Shown: one piece after another, positions 1 through 11,804 of the stretch
Layout: each line of letters starts with the position of its first letter
Numbering within the stretch: the stretch's first letter is position 1
DNA from: Acanthochromis polyacanthus
Taxonomy: Eukaryota; Chordata; Actinopteri; Pomacentridae
DNA length: 64,000 nt
Reading direction: 5' to 3'
Assembly: GCF_021347895.1 (NCBI RefSeq)
Contig: NC_067132.1
Coordinates: 1,674,001 to 1,738,000 of the forward strand
The notes under the pieces: model-generated
The model's database searches: none
The model's input: the letters and a program-made list of their open reading frames with translations, nothing else
What the model was told of the DNA's origin: nothing
Position numbers and translations under genes: made by a program

Positions 1-45
1 AAGTTCTGATAGATTTTTGATAGAAGTCGATAGTTGAAGTTCATC

Positions 46-150
46 ATGCCACTTGGACAAAAGAAGAGGAAGGCTGGAGAAGGAAAGGCAGCAACCTCCA
101 AGAAGATCATTACTGAGCAGGCAGCTGAAGCAATGGAGTCAGGTAAATAG
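46..150 (+). CDS. Short basic ORF, possible accessory exon of the Harbinger element
   Basis: An ATG at 46 opens 34 codons beginning MPLGQKKRKAGEGK, with a basic run that could be a nuclear localisation signal. A good splice donor (CAG followed by GTAAAT) lies at 141-142, so the reading frame could be a first exon. Autonomous Harbinger elements carry a second gene for a DNA-binding accessory protein, and this could be its start, but no Myb/SANT motif is visible in so short a stretch. It could equally be a chance ORF. Confidence 0.22.
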   Translation: MPLGQKKRKAGEGKAATSKKIITEQAAEAMESGK

Positions 151-212
151 ATGTGGCCCACTGGTTGTGTCAAGAAATATTTAACAACTGTGAAAAAATA
201 CTGTTATGTATT

Positions 213-433
213 TTACTGCTGGAAGGCTCGTGGATCCTCATTCCTCAGCTCCACCATCAGCTTGTCATACAGTCCATGTTCAGGCCTTCTCAGTATCCAC
301 TGTCTGAACCCACAACTCTGTCTCTCCTTCTTCTCTCTCTTCTCCTTCTGTCAACAGCTTGCTGCAATCTGAGGAGGTTCTGATTCTGCTGCTGGACTAG
401 TGCACCAATCATAGCAAATCTCTCAGCATCCAT
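213..433 (-). pseudogene. Harbinger transposase N-terminal fragment, frameshifted
   Basis: From an ATG at 433 the minus strand reads MDAERFAMIGALVQQQ, then after a GA-rich run the neighbouring frame reads GLYDKLMVELRNEDPRAF. The second block resembles the conserved N-terminal segment of fish HARBI1-like transposases (tryptophan/arginine-rich stretch, then Y-x-K-L-M-V-E-L-R). A frame change in the GA run near 315-330 and a stop at 213-215 break it, and no DDE catalytic region is present. Call made from remembered family pattern, not from a search. Confidence 0.5.
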
Positions 434-1274
434 GGTGATACAGTTTTACTGTAACTTTGAGCAAATTCGATATAGATGAGGTCTGAACTCAACGGCAGCT
501 CGATTCCAAATGAGCTCCTGGTCCATTTCTCCCCGTATTTATAGCCAAATTCTGGTCCCGCTCCGACACCTCTATACCAAGGCCAAACCAAAGTTCATCG
601 CCGCCATGGATCGCTGCTTCAACGCCCGACACTGTTCCAGCAACCCCGTGTCCGCTCGTAAAATGCTTACAACCGCTCCACCGAAGTTTGTGCAACGTTT
701 AATTGTCGCCCGGGCAACGCTGGCGAAGCAGTGGTGGTCCAGCGTTCAAGATTTCTGCGTTGGCCTAGCGGAGCCAAGCGTCCATGAACTTGCATCTAAC
801 GGTGCCAAACTTTGACTGGGCGTTGGTGGAGCAGGGGTGAATTTTGCCGGGGCGGAAAATTGCCCCCTTCTCACCGCTCGCAATATTTTGTGCAGCTCAA
901 AACTTTCAGAGTGGTAGGAGGGCCCCTCCAGAAACATCAGCGGTGGCCGAGCGTATACGGCGTTGCTTTAACGGGGGCCAACTTCTGTTAAACGGTGGTG
1001 AACAGTTACGAGCGGTGATGAATTTTTTTTCACCGCTCCAGGAACGCTCCAGCAAAATTCAGGCGGTGTGACTGGGCCTTTAGGGTTGAATGCTTTTGTG
1101 GTTGAGGGATTTTTTTATTTCATCACCTCCTCATGTTATTTTCCTACATTGTCCATTTCTGAGTCACTGCAGATAAAGACTGTATTATGGTAGTTTGGTT
1201 GAATATCATTTGTGTTTGTGTGTGAATGTGCTTGTGTGTTGTATTGTATTGTGTTGTAATATTGTTGTACTGTT

Positions 1275-1345
1275 GCCTAACTGGACCCCCTCGAAAATGA
1301 GGTGACACACCTCAAGGGGTTATTCCAAATAAAGAATTTAAATAA
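1275..1345 (+). repeat. LINE-like 3' tail with hairpin and AATAAA
   Basis: A stem TGAGGTG/CACCTCA with a three-base loop lies inside an outer CCCCCT/AGGGGT pairing at about 1286-1321. AATAAAG follows at 1328 and then an A/T-rich tail. Such a hairpin just before a polyadenylation signal is common at the 3' end of fish non-LTR retrotransposons. No reverse transcriptase is visible upstream, so it is a tail-only copy. Confidence 0.4.
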
Positions 1346-3835
1346 TAATATTAGTAGTAACTTAAACAATTGAAATTTACAATTGTTTTTCCACATGCTG
1401 CATGATGAAAATTTAAGTGTTAAAAAATTTACAATCATTGTCACATAGGTACCTGCAAATATGAGTTTATCATCCAAAGAGGGTTGAGGCAACTGGACTC
1501 GCTTTTAGATCTTGAAGACATTTCACTTCTCATCCAAAAGGCTTGTTGTTCTGAAAGAAACATCTTCAACATCTAAAAACAGGTCCAGATGCCTTGCCTT
1601 AACCTTTCTTTGGATAACTATCATGTATCAGATACAAGTCCCCTACATTCAGGTTTCTAATAACAAGAGGACAAAAAGACAACATTTGTTTAGTGGTATA
1701 AAGAAGAAAGAGGTCTGTGATCTTACTTTAGTAAAGAATTACATTTAAATAACCCAGAAGCCTCTGAAAGACTAGCTTGACATACTTACAATAGATTTAC
1801 TTTCATGAAGACCAAAAAAAAACATACCAAATCATGAAAACAGTGGCACGAAATGATTGTTGAAGCTTAATAATCTTTGTAGAACCTTTACATTAAGAGG
1901 ATGCTAATAGCAGGAACACTGACACGTCATGCAAATAAGAGTGAAGCTACGAGTAACCCTGCCAAAGAAAATGTATAAAATCCAAAGATGTGACGTTTCA
2001 TCATGAATTGGCTTTCAACCTACAAGTGTGTGTTCCCTTCTTCTGTTTCACCTGAGGAAGACTATCAGTGAATGAAACATTATAGGGCAAATTATTTATA
2101 AAACGAAATGTATTCTGGTCCTTTCTCCATGTGGATATGGTCTCTGTTTCTGGTATTTGTTTTGGTCTCATTCTATAAGAATGTTCAATGGCTAACAGAA
2201 TGATTTAATCTATGGATACACACTGTTGGCAGTATGACTTCTATAACGTTAGTGGGAAAAAGGAGACATCATGTATTATTTGGATATATTGAGCATGACG
2301 TGTAAACATAGCATGTACAGTGTGTAGTCACAAACAGACTAACGAAGTCTCTCTCTGGAAGCTCAGAGTCCGCATCAAGCTCTAATGTACTGATCTCTAC
2401 CCAGTATTCACAAACGTAGCTTGGTGTAACTGCTTGTCTGTCAGTGTACACTGCAACCACAGTTTGAAAGCATAACATTACTCCGAGAAAACTGAGGGAA
2501 AAACTGAGGAAGGTCATTCATCAATGTAACGTTAATGGAGAGCCTCAAAGCACCAGCCAGTGTGCTCAAAACACATTAACAGACATTCCATGAAAATAAC
2601 ACCAAATTAAAATAAGAAAGAGGAAATGATGCACTTTTTTTTCAAAATGTAAGGACACAAAAGCAATTGATTTTTCTTCCAAAATGTGTCATGTTACAAA
2701 AGCTGATAAGTATTCTGCTTTTAACGTATTACTTGAGTAAAAATGTTACTCGAGTACAATTTAGTTGTGAAAACTAAATGCAGTAACTTTAAATAAAACT
2801 CGTAAGTTGATTACTTTTTTGTGAGAGCAACGTTAGCGCCATCCATCACAGGGCGTGTGCTAGCTAGCTTGTTATGGTGGGGGAGGGGGAGCTTGGGTTG
2901 AGGCCAGGAAATTAAATTAATTAAACATTAGCTTGTATTTTACGACCATTATATAATGGTATTGCATCATGCTTGGGAAAGTCACATTAGATTGTGACAT
3001 TGAGACTACTTTTTAAATCACTGCTTTTAGCCAAAGACGGCACAGACAGGCTTCGAATCACCAAAACTATAACTTAATTGTGACTTCCAGTGCAGTAAAG
3101 TTGGCATGTTTGGTAATTTGCAGTAACACAAAACAATGTTCAACTGCTACAGACACTTGAATTGTTTGTTCACTCAGAACAATTAAACAGGTCTTACCTT
3201 TAAGCAAATGGTAGTCTGTGAAATGTGTGGCAAACTTGATGTCCGTGTGTTAAAAAATGCCTTGGGCGGGAATGTAGGTGGTTGAAATTAAGACCTCCCA
3301 ATGAGGAAACATTTAGCAATTTTCTGCACTTTTGACTTTCCTCATGAACATAATTAAATTATACCCAGTGGTTCTCAGCTGATTTTTTTTTTTTTTAAAA
3401 AACTAAGTAAAATGCAATTAATAAGTTATTCAGATTTGGTGAATTCAGCTCAGTGTGATTCCAAACTGCACACAGTGTTTATTTAATTATGTATAGTTTG
3501 TTGTTATTTATTTAGTAGATGTTATTTAATCCTGATCCCAGTTTTTGCAGTGTGTGTCTTTTGAGCTGTTTGTCATATCAGTGTCTGTAATTTTTGGAAG
3601 GAAAGCACCTACACATTCTTTATTTGACCTATGCTGACTCTCTGCACACAGCTTTGTCCCTGTGGCTCTGTTCCCTAAATATAATAATTACCCTTACGGG
3701 GAGGATGATAAATGTCGTGATGTGCTGGGAGAAAATCCTAGACACTAAGTGGTCTGTTTAAATGAATATCGGATAAACACAATGAGGTCCTCTGATCAGG
3801 ACATCAGGGTTTTGTATTCTGTTGTTGAAACAATA
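1346..3835. other. Long stretch without recognisable gene
   Basis: About 2.5 kb of A/T-rich DNA with only short ORFs and no convincing protein homology. At 2050-2080 there is a CTGAGGA ... GAAAC pattern like the core of elements of the Penelope/hammerhead kind (see findings). At 2645-2830 several ACTTGAGTAA-like words suggest old repeat DNA. Nothing else could be supported. Confidence 0.6.
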
Positions 3836-3854
3836 GTAATAATAATAATAATAA

Positions 3855-3916
<62 letters not shown>
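3836..3916. repeat. Compound microsatellite (AAT)n-(TA)n-(ATGT)n
   Basis: Uninterrupted AAT units run into about 46 bases of TA and then a few ATGT units. Confidence 0.95.
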
Positions 3917-3917
<1 letters not shown>

Positions 3918-4430
3918 AAATTAAAAACCCAAAAGAAGATAGCAAGAAAGACTATATGGAAAATTGTGTATATGTAAGTACTACTAAAGTGTAAATTTCT
4001 TGGAGACGTCACGCCAGGTAACAAATCCTCTTTTGTTCAGACTCTGGACCTACTCCCACCCTAAAACTGCCACCTTGGACACTACACAGAACAGGGAAAG
4101 CCTTTCGTTCTCAGGAAGAACTACCATTAACATCACAAAAGAGAATTACAGCAGCAGCTTGTTGTAATCAGCATCGCCATTGGAAATGTACTGGAGCAAA
4201 TGGTGCTATATTCAATTCCTCACAGTATGGACATAATGAAACTACATCTGGGACACTAACACAGCAATTTCAAAGACACAGCAACTAAACACTAAGTTAC
4301 ATACATCTCTCTTTACCAACTCTGACCTCAGCAAAGAGGGCAGCTAATAAGGAAACAACCATAAAACTGTTGCTGCATACCAGCAAGGATCTGGAGTAAA
4401 GCTCTAACCACTTTATTTACACTGATGTAT

Positions 4431-5113
4431 CTTCTTCTTTTCCCTTCAGGGGTCACCACAGTGAATCACTTGCCTCAATCTAACCCTGTCTGCTGCATCT
4501 TCTTCTCTCACACCAACTACCTTCATGTCCTCTTTAACCACTTCCATAAACCTCCTCTTTGTTCTTCCTCTTGGCCTCCTGCCTGGCAGTGGGAAACTCA
4601 GCATCCTTCTACCAATATATTCACTCTCTCTCCTCTGGACATGTCCGAACCATCTCAGTCTGGCCTCTCTGACTTTATCTCCAAAGCCTCGAACATGTGC
4701 TGTCCCTCTGATGTACTCATTCCTGATCCTATCCATCCTGGTCAGTCCCAAAGAGAACCTCAGCATCTTCAGTTCTGCTACCTCCAGCTCTCCCTCCTGT
4801 CTTTTCCTCAGGGACACTGTCTCCAGACCAAACAACATGGCTGGTCTCATCACAGTTTTGTAAACCTTTCCTTTCATTTTAGCTGAAACTCTTCGATCAC
4901 ACATCACACCTGACACTTTTCTCCAGCCGTTCCAGCCTGCCTGTACACGCTTCTTCACCTCTTTTCCACACTCTCCATTGCTCTGGACTGTTAACCCTAA
5001 GTACATCCTCCACCTTCTTGATCTCTTCTCCCTGTAACCTCACTCTTCCACTTGGGCCCCTCTCATTCACACACAGATACTCCGTCTCACTGCGGCTAAC
5101 CTTCATTCCTTCC
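4431..5113 (-). mobile_element. 5'-truncated RTE-like LINE insertion with 17-bp target-site duplication
   Basis: The insertion is flanked by perfect copies of tatttacactgatgtat at 4414-4430 and 5114-5130. On the minus strand it begins inside a reverse-transcriptase ORF and ends with a tail reading GGGGTCACCACAG reversed, i.e. a CCCTGAAGGGAAAAG-type 3' end common to fish RTE-group elements. The 683-bp length against a usual few kilobases means heavy 5' truncation, as expected of target-primed reverse transcription. The exact clade (RTE, Rex3 or Expander) is not settled. Confidence 0.85.
4446..5106 (-). pseudogene. RTE-like reverse transcriptase C-terminal part
   Basis: The minus strand encodes the region downstream of the RT palm. 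Visible blocks include MKVSRSETEYLCVNE, VQAGWNGWRKVSGVMCDRR, KVYKTVMRPAMLFGLET and the basic tail VREARLRWFGHVQRRESEYI. These are typical of the thumb/C-terminal portion of RTE-type LINE proteins that reverse-transcribe their own RNA at the target nick. The first segment (5106-4980) and the rest (5006-4446) are in different frames, so one frameshift occurs near 4990-5005. Catalytic palm motifs and the endonuclease are absent because of the 5' truncation. Confidence 0.8.
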
Positions 5114-5130
5114 TATTTACACTGATGTAT

Positions 5131-5482
5131 GCATGGACTAAATAACTGCTTTTCTGTTCTATGTTTTGTGTATTTGTACATACCTCAGTCTCAATATGAA
5201 ATTCTTCAAGCGCCTATCCACAAGTCACATCTGCAGGTGATACGGGGACGAAGTTAATAATTTTCCAAAGTATTTACATTTCGAACATGGACCCACAGTG
5301 CCATCTAGTGTCTGGCGATGTTGAGACAAAATCAATATTGATAATTATGTTACTATTGATTAAATGGGTGAAATGTGAAATCGGTCATATTTACAACTAT
5401 GTAATCCACTCAATGTGTTATACTTTCCCACAATGATATACGTTCTTCATATCCAAGCATTTTTTAAATCTCATTTCTATTT

Positions 5483-5487
<5 letters not shown>
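5131..5487. other. No recognisable feature
   Basis: A/T-rich flank of the LINE insertion; no ORF or repeat structure could be supported. Confidence 0.5.

Positions 5488-5550
<63 letters not shown>
5488..5550. repeat. (TG)n microsatellite
   Basis: TG units with one TATG interruption near 5516-5520. On the reverse strand it is (CA)n. Confidence 0.95.
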
Positions 5551-5551
<1 letters not shown>

Positions 5552-5749
5552 CCTACGCTATCTGTTATGTATATCATCGATCTTTTATTTAATGTTGATG
5601 GGTCATGGTGTTACGATGCCAAATCAGAGACTCAGATGTAGAGCAACAGAGATGCAACAGACAGGTGTTAAAGTACACACTTATTTATTATGGAATTTAT
5701 TAAAACTTTAACAGGATGTGATATAACTAAAACAGGAAGGTAGAATACT

Positions 5750-6330
5750 CTGTGCTAGCGCTAAACATATGGAGGTATTTCAGGTGCAAAATGTTTGAGC
5801 ACCTGTAACATCGAATTTGTAGTTGTGTACATTGAATTTGTATGTGTATCAGCAAATCCGATTTCCCACACTGTATGAGTTGTGTACTTGTAAAATAATT
5901 TTTTGTATGTGTCGATTTTTTTTTCTTCCCACAAATACAACACAAAAATACACATTCACAAATCGTAATTACAGGTGCACAAATCACATTTACAGGTGCA
6001 CAAATCATATTTACACGTGTACAAATCCTTCTCTACAAGTCACATATTTCAACACTGACTCGCTCACATTTTGCACCTATTGTTGCAGCACACTAAGTGG
6101 AAAACATACTTGTGCACCTGTATTGTACGAACTGAAGTTGAGGTGAAAATTTGAATATGTGCAAATCTGAATGTGAACTTGTGCAATAAGTATGTGAAAT
6201 AATTTACCACGAAAATACACAAATTGCTACTTACAACCACTCGAATCCTCCCCACAAGTCACACATTCTCTGTTTTCTACAGGTGCAAATCCGAAATCTA
6301 CAGGTGCAAATCAGAAATCGTACTTCCGGT
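5750..6330. repeat. Region of repeated ACAGGTGCAAAT-like words in both orientations
   Basis: CAGGTGCA occurs at 5781, 5972, 5992, 6281 and 6301, and the reverse GCACCTGT near 5799 and 6114, each next to CAAATC/GATTTG words. The density in about 550 bases is far above chance and resembles the subterminal repeats of a DNA transposon, but no clean terminal inverted repeat (TIR) was found. ORFs here are short and low in complexity and are not reported as genes. Confidence 0.5.
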
Positions 6331-6659
6331 CCCGCTGAGATATTTGGTGCAAAACTACAAAACGAGCCGATCTGTGTATAAATTCTATGCTCTGAGATTG
6401 ACAGACTTTTCGGCCAGTCAGGGAGACGCTTTGCCCGCCCAGCCAATCAGAGGTTTTTATTCCGTCTGAGGTCGCTTTACCGACTTCCGGGTGTGGAATT
6501 TCACGATGGCAGGAGGAGTCCAGGATTATGGGTGGAAACAGAGTTAATGAGAGTCTATGGCCTGGCTGTGAGTGGATGAATGAGCTTACTTATTATTGAA
6601 GTAGTTGATTATTGACAGTTGAGCTGATCAACTCAGCTGTCTCCAATCTCTACAATCAG

Positions 6660-6880
6660 CAGTTTGTAGGCTGAGCAGGATTGACAGGAGAGGGAGAGAG
6701 AGATGATGATTGAGAGACAGAGAGAGAGAACGAGAGGATAAGTGAGAGAGAGAAAGGGAAACCGGGAGAGAGGATGAGCGAGGGACAGATGGATCAAGAA
6801 CAAGAAACAGATCAAGACAGACAGACACAAACAGACAGAGGGAGACAGAAGGAGAAATCGGGAGAAAGAGCGAGCCACGC
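6660..6880. repeat. Purine-rich GA/GACA low-complexity tract
   Basis: Runs of GAGA, GACAGA and GGGAGA dominate the plus strand. The ORFs through it translate to serine/leucine or arginine/glutamine runs and are composition artefacts. Confidence 0.9.
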
Positions 6881-6959
6881 AAGGGCTGGAGTGGGGCTGG
6901 ACAATGGCTGGTTAGGCAGGAGGAGTGTGCCCACTAGAGAACACAGGAATGGACATCGC

Positions 6960-7960
6960 TTGCCCCAAACTGGGAATTGGGGCATCTGCTTCCCAGGTCA
7001 GGTTATTGGGTCTGGGCTTGTCAGGTCACGAATTCAGTCACTCAGGTGAAGAATGGTTTGATTCTTAAGATCCATCCAAATGACGAATGGTTGCTCTGTG
7101 CCCTCCAATCAATGCCTCCATTCTTCCAGGGCTAGCTTCACAGCTATTAGCTCATGGTTTCCTATGTTTTAATTTCTCTCAACTGGAGAAAGTCTACAGC
7201 AGAAGAAGACACAGGGGTGAAGTTTGTTCAGGAAGGAGAATGTGGCAACAGCATGGCCCCCACACCAGTGTTTGAAGCATCGACTTAAACGATCAACTGG
7301 AGTATAGGATTGGGTCATGCAACCCAATCCAACAGAGAAACGGGCTGAAGTGAAGCATTTCTCCTGGTTTTGGAAGGCTTAGGAGGCTTCAGTTGACCAC
7401 AGGTATGGCTTGGAGGTGGAGATCATGGAAGTAAAAAGTGCAACAATTTCCCTTATAAATCTGCAGTGGAAGTTCGCAAACCCCAGGAATCTCTGCAGCT
7501 GCTTGTGTGTCTCAGTCTTGTACAACCTAGAGTTTCTGCAAGTCCATTCTGACTTCTCCTTAGACAATAATGTATCCCAGGAAGGCCACTCTGGATCCGT
7601 GAACTCATGTTTTTCTGCCTTAGCAAAGAGCTGATACTTCACCAAGCATTCGAGGACCAGACAAACTTGCTTGACATGGTCCTCCATGTCCCTGGAGAAA
7701 ATGAGCATGTCATCCAGGTACTAGAATATGAATTGGTTGATCATGTCCCCCGATACATTGTTAATTAGGTTCTGAAACACAGTTGAAATGTTTGTCAAAC
7801 CAAATGGCATCACCAGGTATTCAAAGTGCCCCAGTAGGGTTTTAAACACCGTTTTCCACTCAACCATGATACGCATTGGTCCAGCTTCATAAACATGGTG
7901 ACTCCAGTGAATATGGAGCTAATGAGCAGCGAGCGGTGCATATTTTTTTAGTGCTTCACC
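6960..7960 (-). pseudogene. Ty3/Gypsy pol relic: reverse transcriptase and RNase H region
   Basis: Read on the minus strand from 7960, the order is: a segment reading [16 protein letters not shown], the RT active-site box YLDD near 7716-7705 preceded by an in-frame TAG, IFSRDMEDHVKQVCLVLE, then KQLQRFLGFANFHCRFIRE. RNase-H-like text follows, with HPCVFF near 7225 and ELIAVKLALEEWRH near 7150-7110. This is the order of a Gypsy RT-RNase H polyprotein, which copies the element RNA into DNA. The 3' part contains several stops and frame changes, and no gag, protease or integrase is adjacent. A Gypsy integrase relic lies at 54801-55710 but is far away and on the other strand. Confidence 0.8.
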
Positions 7961-8580
7961 TTTCCCAACAGTGTACATACAGGGATTGACCAAAAAGTTT
8001 CTAGACTGTGTGTGTGCACATGAACTGAGTGCACACACAAGCAAAAACTTTAAGGACTCCCGATGTCACTTGACACTGCACTATCAAAAGTCAAATGTGT
8101 GCAATATGACCACTGACAAATGTGCATCTGTGATTAATCCATGGAGCTTAAGGTGGACCAAAGATAAGCATCACGTTGTGTTTCAGTCAGCAGCTAGGAC
8201 AAGCCAAACTTCATGTTTAGACTTACCACTGGTCACAAGAGATTGATAGGTATCTAACATTGAGGGATAAAATTACATTTTTCACAGTAGAAGAGCAGAC
8301 ATTTCCAAAACTGGACAAGGCATGTCAGATCGAGCACGCACCAGGCAAAATAATGTAGTTATGCATCAGAAACTGGTGCGCAACTACACCAGGTGCACAA
8401 TTGGTGCAATTGCACACCAGCTCGTGCAGCTAAAGTAAGTACAGCCCCTTGTAAGTATAGTGGAGCTCTGTATTGGTTGCATTGCCAAGACAGAGCTCCA
8501 CTGTAACATCCTGAAGTGTCCGAATGAGCACAACAAACCTCAACTGTGGTGCAATGGGACTGAATGCTCCAATGTGCTAT
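7961..8580. other. No gene; contains a perfect short inverted repeat
   Basis: Short ORFs only. AGTGGAGCTCTGT near 8459 is mirrored by ACAGAGCTCCACT near 8490-8503, giving a 13-bp stem with an approximately 20-base loop. Nearby GGTGCAATTGCACC-like words suggest old repeat DNA. Confidence 0.5.
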
Positions 8581-8760
8581 GTGCATGGTCACATCACAGT
8601 GATTACACAGAGGTTTTTGGACACAATAGAATCCTCGTACTCCACCCACCCAACTTGCCAGATTTGGCGTCCTGTGACTCCGTCTCCAAATGAAATTAAA
8701 AAAAGGTCCCAAATGAAATACAAGTTGAGGAGTTGTCATTTTGACACAGTTTAAGATATA
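8581..8760 (+). pseudogene. Mariner-like transposase relic around the third catalytic motif
   Basis: Two overlapping frames give LVLHPPNLPDLASCDSVSK and KKRSQMKYKLR. The first resembles the mariner block H-P-P-Y-S-P-D-L-A-P-C-D-F, which holds the third acidic residue of the DDD catalytic triad. The second fits the lysine-rich text that follows it. Frames are broken and no upstream catalytic residues were found, so this is a weakly supported, dead fragment. Confidence 0.35.
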
Positions 8761-9883
8761 CTGTACTTATCACAGATTGTGCTTAACATAGCTTAGAAAA
8801 AATGTGTGTAACAAGTCCTACTGTTGATAGTACAGTGTCATGTGACATCCTGATTCATGACAGTTACTGCTCACACATGTTGCATCCATGCCACACTAAA
8901 CAAAAAAATTGAAAATAAATGACCAATTCTATACATTACTGCTAAAACACTAATTAACAAAGTAAAATTTCACCACCATCAGATCATAAATTTCATTCAG
9001 CCACTACACTGGTATATGATAAATGCCTACAAAACTAATCATGTTCTTCTCAGCCTTTATTTAGTATTCAGTGTAAATTTGAAAATATTAGCATGCTTAC
9101 ACATTGCATTGTTAAAAAGTATAATTTGAGAAGTGGAAGAAAATGCTGGAGACTTTTTGTATAAGTGCAGTAACTCTTATCTTTTCTTGCCACCTTAAGT
9201 AGTATCTGGTTCCCCATCATTTTGAGTTCCCAGTACTCCATCCTCCACCCATCGATCCAGCTCTTTCGTTCCTCATCTTATTCTTAATTACCTACTTCTC
9301 TCTATCCTCCTGCCTTTCGAGTCTGATTCTCGACGTCTTTTTTCATTTTTTCTTTGTCCTTGATTTCCTTCCTCTATTCCCCACCTCATTCTCTACTCAC
9401 CCCCCTCCGTCTGCCTCTTCTTCTTCCGTCTTCCTGAGTCACAGTGATCAGAGGAGGTCAAGAGCGTTACATAGAAGTGAAGAACAGATAATCCTACATA
9501 TTAAAGCCTGTAAAGGCTGGTAATGCTAGATCAAATAGTGAGGTATTCACAGCCCGAGAGGCAGGGCCGACTGCTGCTGATCACTATCACAGGCAGGCTG
9601 AAAAGATGGGCAAGCTGCTTGCTGAGTTTTTGTGAGTGACAATAAGAGAGCACAGTTCTCCCATATAATATTGTGACTGGATTGAAATGTATCAGGTAAC
9701 TGGTCTCAGTGCTGCTGATGAATGTTTACAGATTATTTCAGAAATGTGTATTAGGATAAAATGTTTACTAAGGTTCAAATACTATTTTTAAAACCAGCCC
9801 AAATTTACATTTACGTAAAAGCACAGCAATTGTTTTGGTATTTTGTAGTGTGAGCTTCTGTTCAAGAAATGTTAATGTGTTAT
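8761..9883. other. No gene; polypyrimidine-rich part at 9226-9440
   Basis: A/T-rich sequence with no homology seen. The middle 200 bases are strongly C/T-biased on the plus strand and yield no ORF of note. Confidence 0.6.
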
Positions 9884-10296
9884 TAGGGCTACGTCAACGC
9901 ATTATTGCAGAAATTAATTAACACCGACAACTATTTTGTCGAGTATTAACAGTTTTTATTATTATTATTATGAAAGTCCGTTCCTCTGTGGCTCTGAATA
10001 CACATACAGACAAACCATGGGTCACAGGAGGGCTGGATGTTGATCAGTACCTGGGATGGGCATCATCACATCTCACCCAAACAGTGGACGGAGGCTTCAA
10101 CAGACTGGTTTGATACAGCATGTGGGAGAAATAGAGATAAAACAAGACAAGCTAACAAATGCTCAAGCAATATAGTTAGCTATAGACTGCATTCTGCTTA
10201 GCATTGTGGAAGATGATGGTCTGTGGAACGTTCTTAGGATCACAATGAATGACGGCACGTATGAGCTTCAATCTGCATCACTGGAGGGTTTGTGTG

Positions 10297-10395
<99 letters not shown>

Positions 10396-11158
10396 CGATA
10401 TAATCCGGGACTGTAGTCCCTAACGCAGCGATCATGGCTTGGAGTCCGTCCCACGGCCATTTGTTCTTCTCCCCACATTACCTGTCACTCTCCACTGTCC
10501 GATAGACTAAAGCATAAAAGGGTCCAAAAAAAAGAGATACAGACATGGACTTCTCAGACTATAATGTCTTCTGCACAGTCAGTCCTCGATGTGTATTTTT
10601 TTTTTTTTTGTACTTGACCGCTTCACCTCACTCGGACAGCGACAAGTACTACTGAACATAGACTATTTCTACTGCTCCCTGATAAAAGAAAATGTGTTTC
10701 TGCTGGTACCTGTTCAGAGAAAAATAAGAATACAGATGTATAAATGTTAACTTGCTGTTGCTGGGAAGGTTCCTGTTGTAATGTAATGATCGTGGCTCAG
10801 GACTATGAGGGTAACTTCTTTTTCTATAACAAACCAAATTAAACATTCATACCCTTGCAGTGGCAAATATGTTGGGATTTATTTGATTTGATTACATGAA
10901 TGTTTAGGCTGAGATTTACAAGAAATGTTTTAACTGCTACTGTGTAAATGGAATACTGCTGTAAAAAAGCACTTTATTTGTTCAAAGTGTTTGCAAACCA
11001 AACGTGATAGCATTTTTGTTCAGATAGCAGTACTTTAAAAATATAAGTGCAGAATACAGTACTTTTAAATCATTTAATTTTGTGCAAAACAATGTGATCA
11101 ATCGCAGAAAATCATGTAATTTATTGTGATTAAAAATTCTAATCTTTGCCCAGCGCTA
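9884..11158. mobile_element. Candidate non-autonomous hAT-like element
   Basis: The left boundary TAGGGCTACGTCAACGCATT and the inverted right boundary AGCGCTGGGCAAAGATTAG look like the GGGCT-starting ends of fish hAT MITEs, and both flank A/T-rich DNA with ATTAATT and GATTAAAAATTC words. A matching 8-bp TSD was not found, so the pairing of the two ends is tentative. The interior holds a long TG tract and no transposase. Confidence 0.25.
10301..10394. repeat. (TG)n microsatellite
   Basis: About 47 uninterrupted TG units; valine/cysteine and histidine/threonine ORFs across it are artefacts. Confidence 0.97.
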
Positions 11159-11540
11159 GTTAAACTGCTAGCTTTTATCCTGTTCTAATTCAATGACGTA
11201 TACATTTAACAGCAAATTGGGTTGTGATAAGAGAGCAACCTGTAGCACGGCCATATTCCTAGGCATGGAGACACAGACACCATTTTAAGCTAAGTACTTT
11301 TATTCTTACAGTAGGAGTGGGTATGTCTATGCATTAGTATTTGCAGACATAATAGTTAGCAGCACAAGAGTAGCAGGACTTTGTGCACCCCATAATCACA
11401 CAGAGTGGCCCCAAAGTCCAGGCATTAATCATTATAAGCAGCCATGACAGGAAAATCAAAGGCTTGGCCCCTGAAGCTCTACTCTCTGCTTCACTCACCC
11501 CAACAGACCCCAGATGCTCCAGATTACTAACTGTAGATTT
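11159..11540. other. No recognisable feature
   Basis: Unique-looking sequence without ORF homology between the candidate hAT end and the GA tract. Confidence 0.5.
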
Positions 11541-11546
11541 CACAAA

Positions 11547-11650
11547 GATGAGAGAGAGAGAGAGACAGAGAGAGAGACAGACAGAGAGAGGCGCAGAGAG
11601 ACAGACAGAGACAGGCAGAGAGAGAGAGAGACAGAGAGAGGTGTCATGCA
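11547..11650. repeat. (GAGACA)n-type low-complexity tract
   Basis: Alternating GAGA and GACAGA units on the plus strand. Confidence 0.93.
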
Positions 11651-11749
11651 GCAGTTTCTAAAAGTCTGGAGTATCATTCATCTTTGTCAAGTGTACATTT
11701 GCCATTTTCTAAGCCATCATTAAATGATGATGTGTGCTTCTCTGCCTGA

Positions 11750-11750
<1 letters not shown>

Positions 11751-11800
<50 letters not shown>
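11751..11800. repeat. (CA)n microsatellite
   Basis: About 25 perfect CA units. Confidence 0.97.

Positions 11801-11804
<4 letters not shown>

Larger units (their letters stand above)
1..1079 (-). mobile_element. PIF/Harbinger-type DNA transposon, one end (other end outside window)
   Basis: The right terminus, read on the minus strand, starts AGGCCCAGTCACACCGCC and is followed on the plus strand by TTA (1080-1082), the three-base target typical of Harbinger elements. Roughly 550 bases inside it are rich in repeated ACCGCTC-type motifs, consistent with subterminal repeats. A broken transposase N-terminus lies further in on the same strand (213-433). The left terminus is off the window, so length and autonomy cannot be judged. 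The superfamily rests on the protein fragment and the TTA; the terminal boundary is an inference. Confidence 0.5.

Noticed and set aside
6628..6882. Leucine/serine-rich ORFs looking like membrane proteins
   Set aside because: Produced by a GA/CT low-complexity tract.
8359..8739. 126-codon minus-strand ORF with several cysteines and tryptophans
   Set aside because: No recognisable motif; it overlaps mariner-like text on the other strand and short inverted repeats.
10206..10478. Cys/Val and His/Thr ORFs
   Set aside because: Translation of a TG microsatellite.
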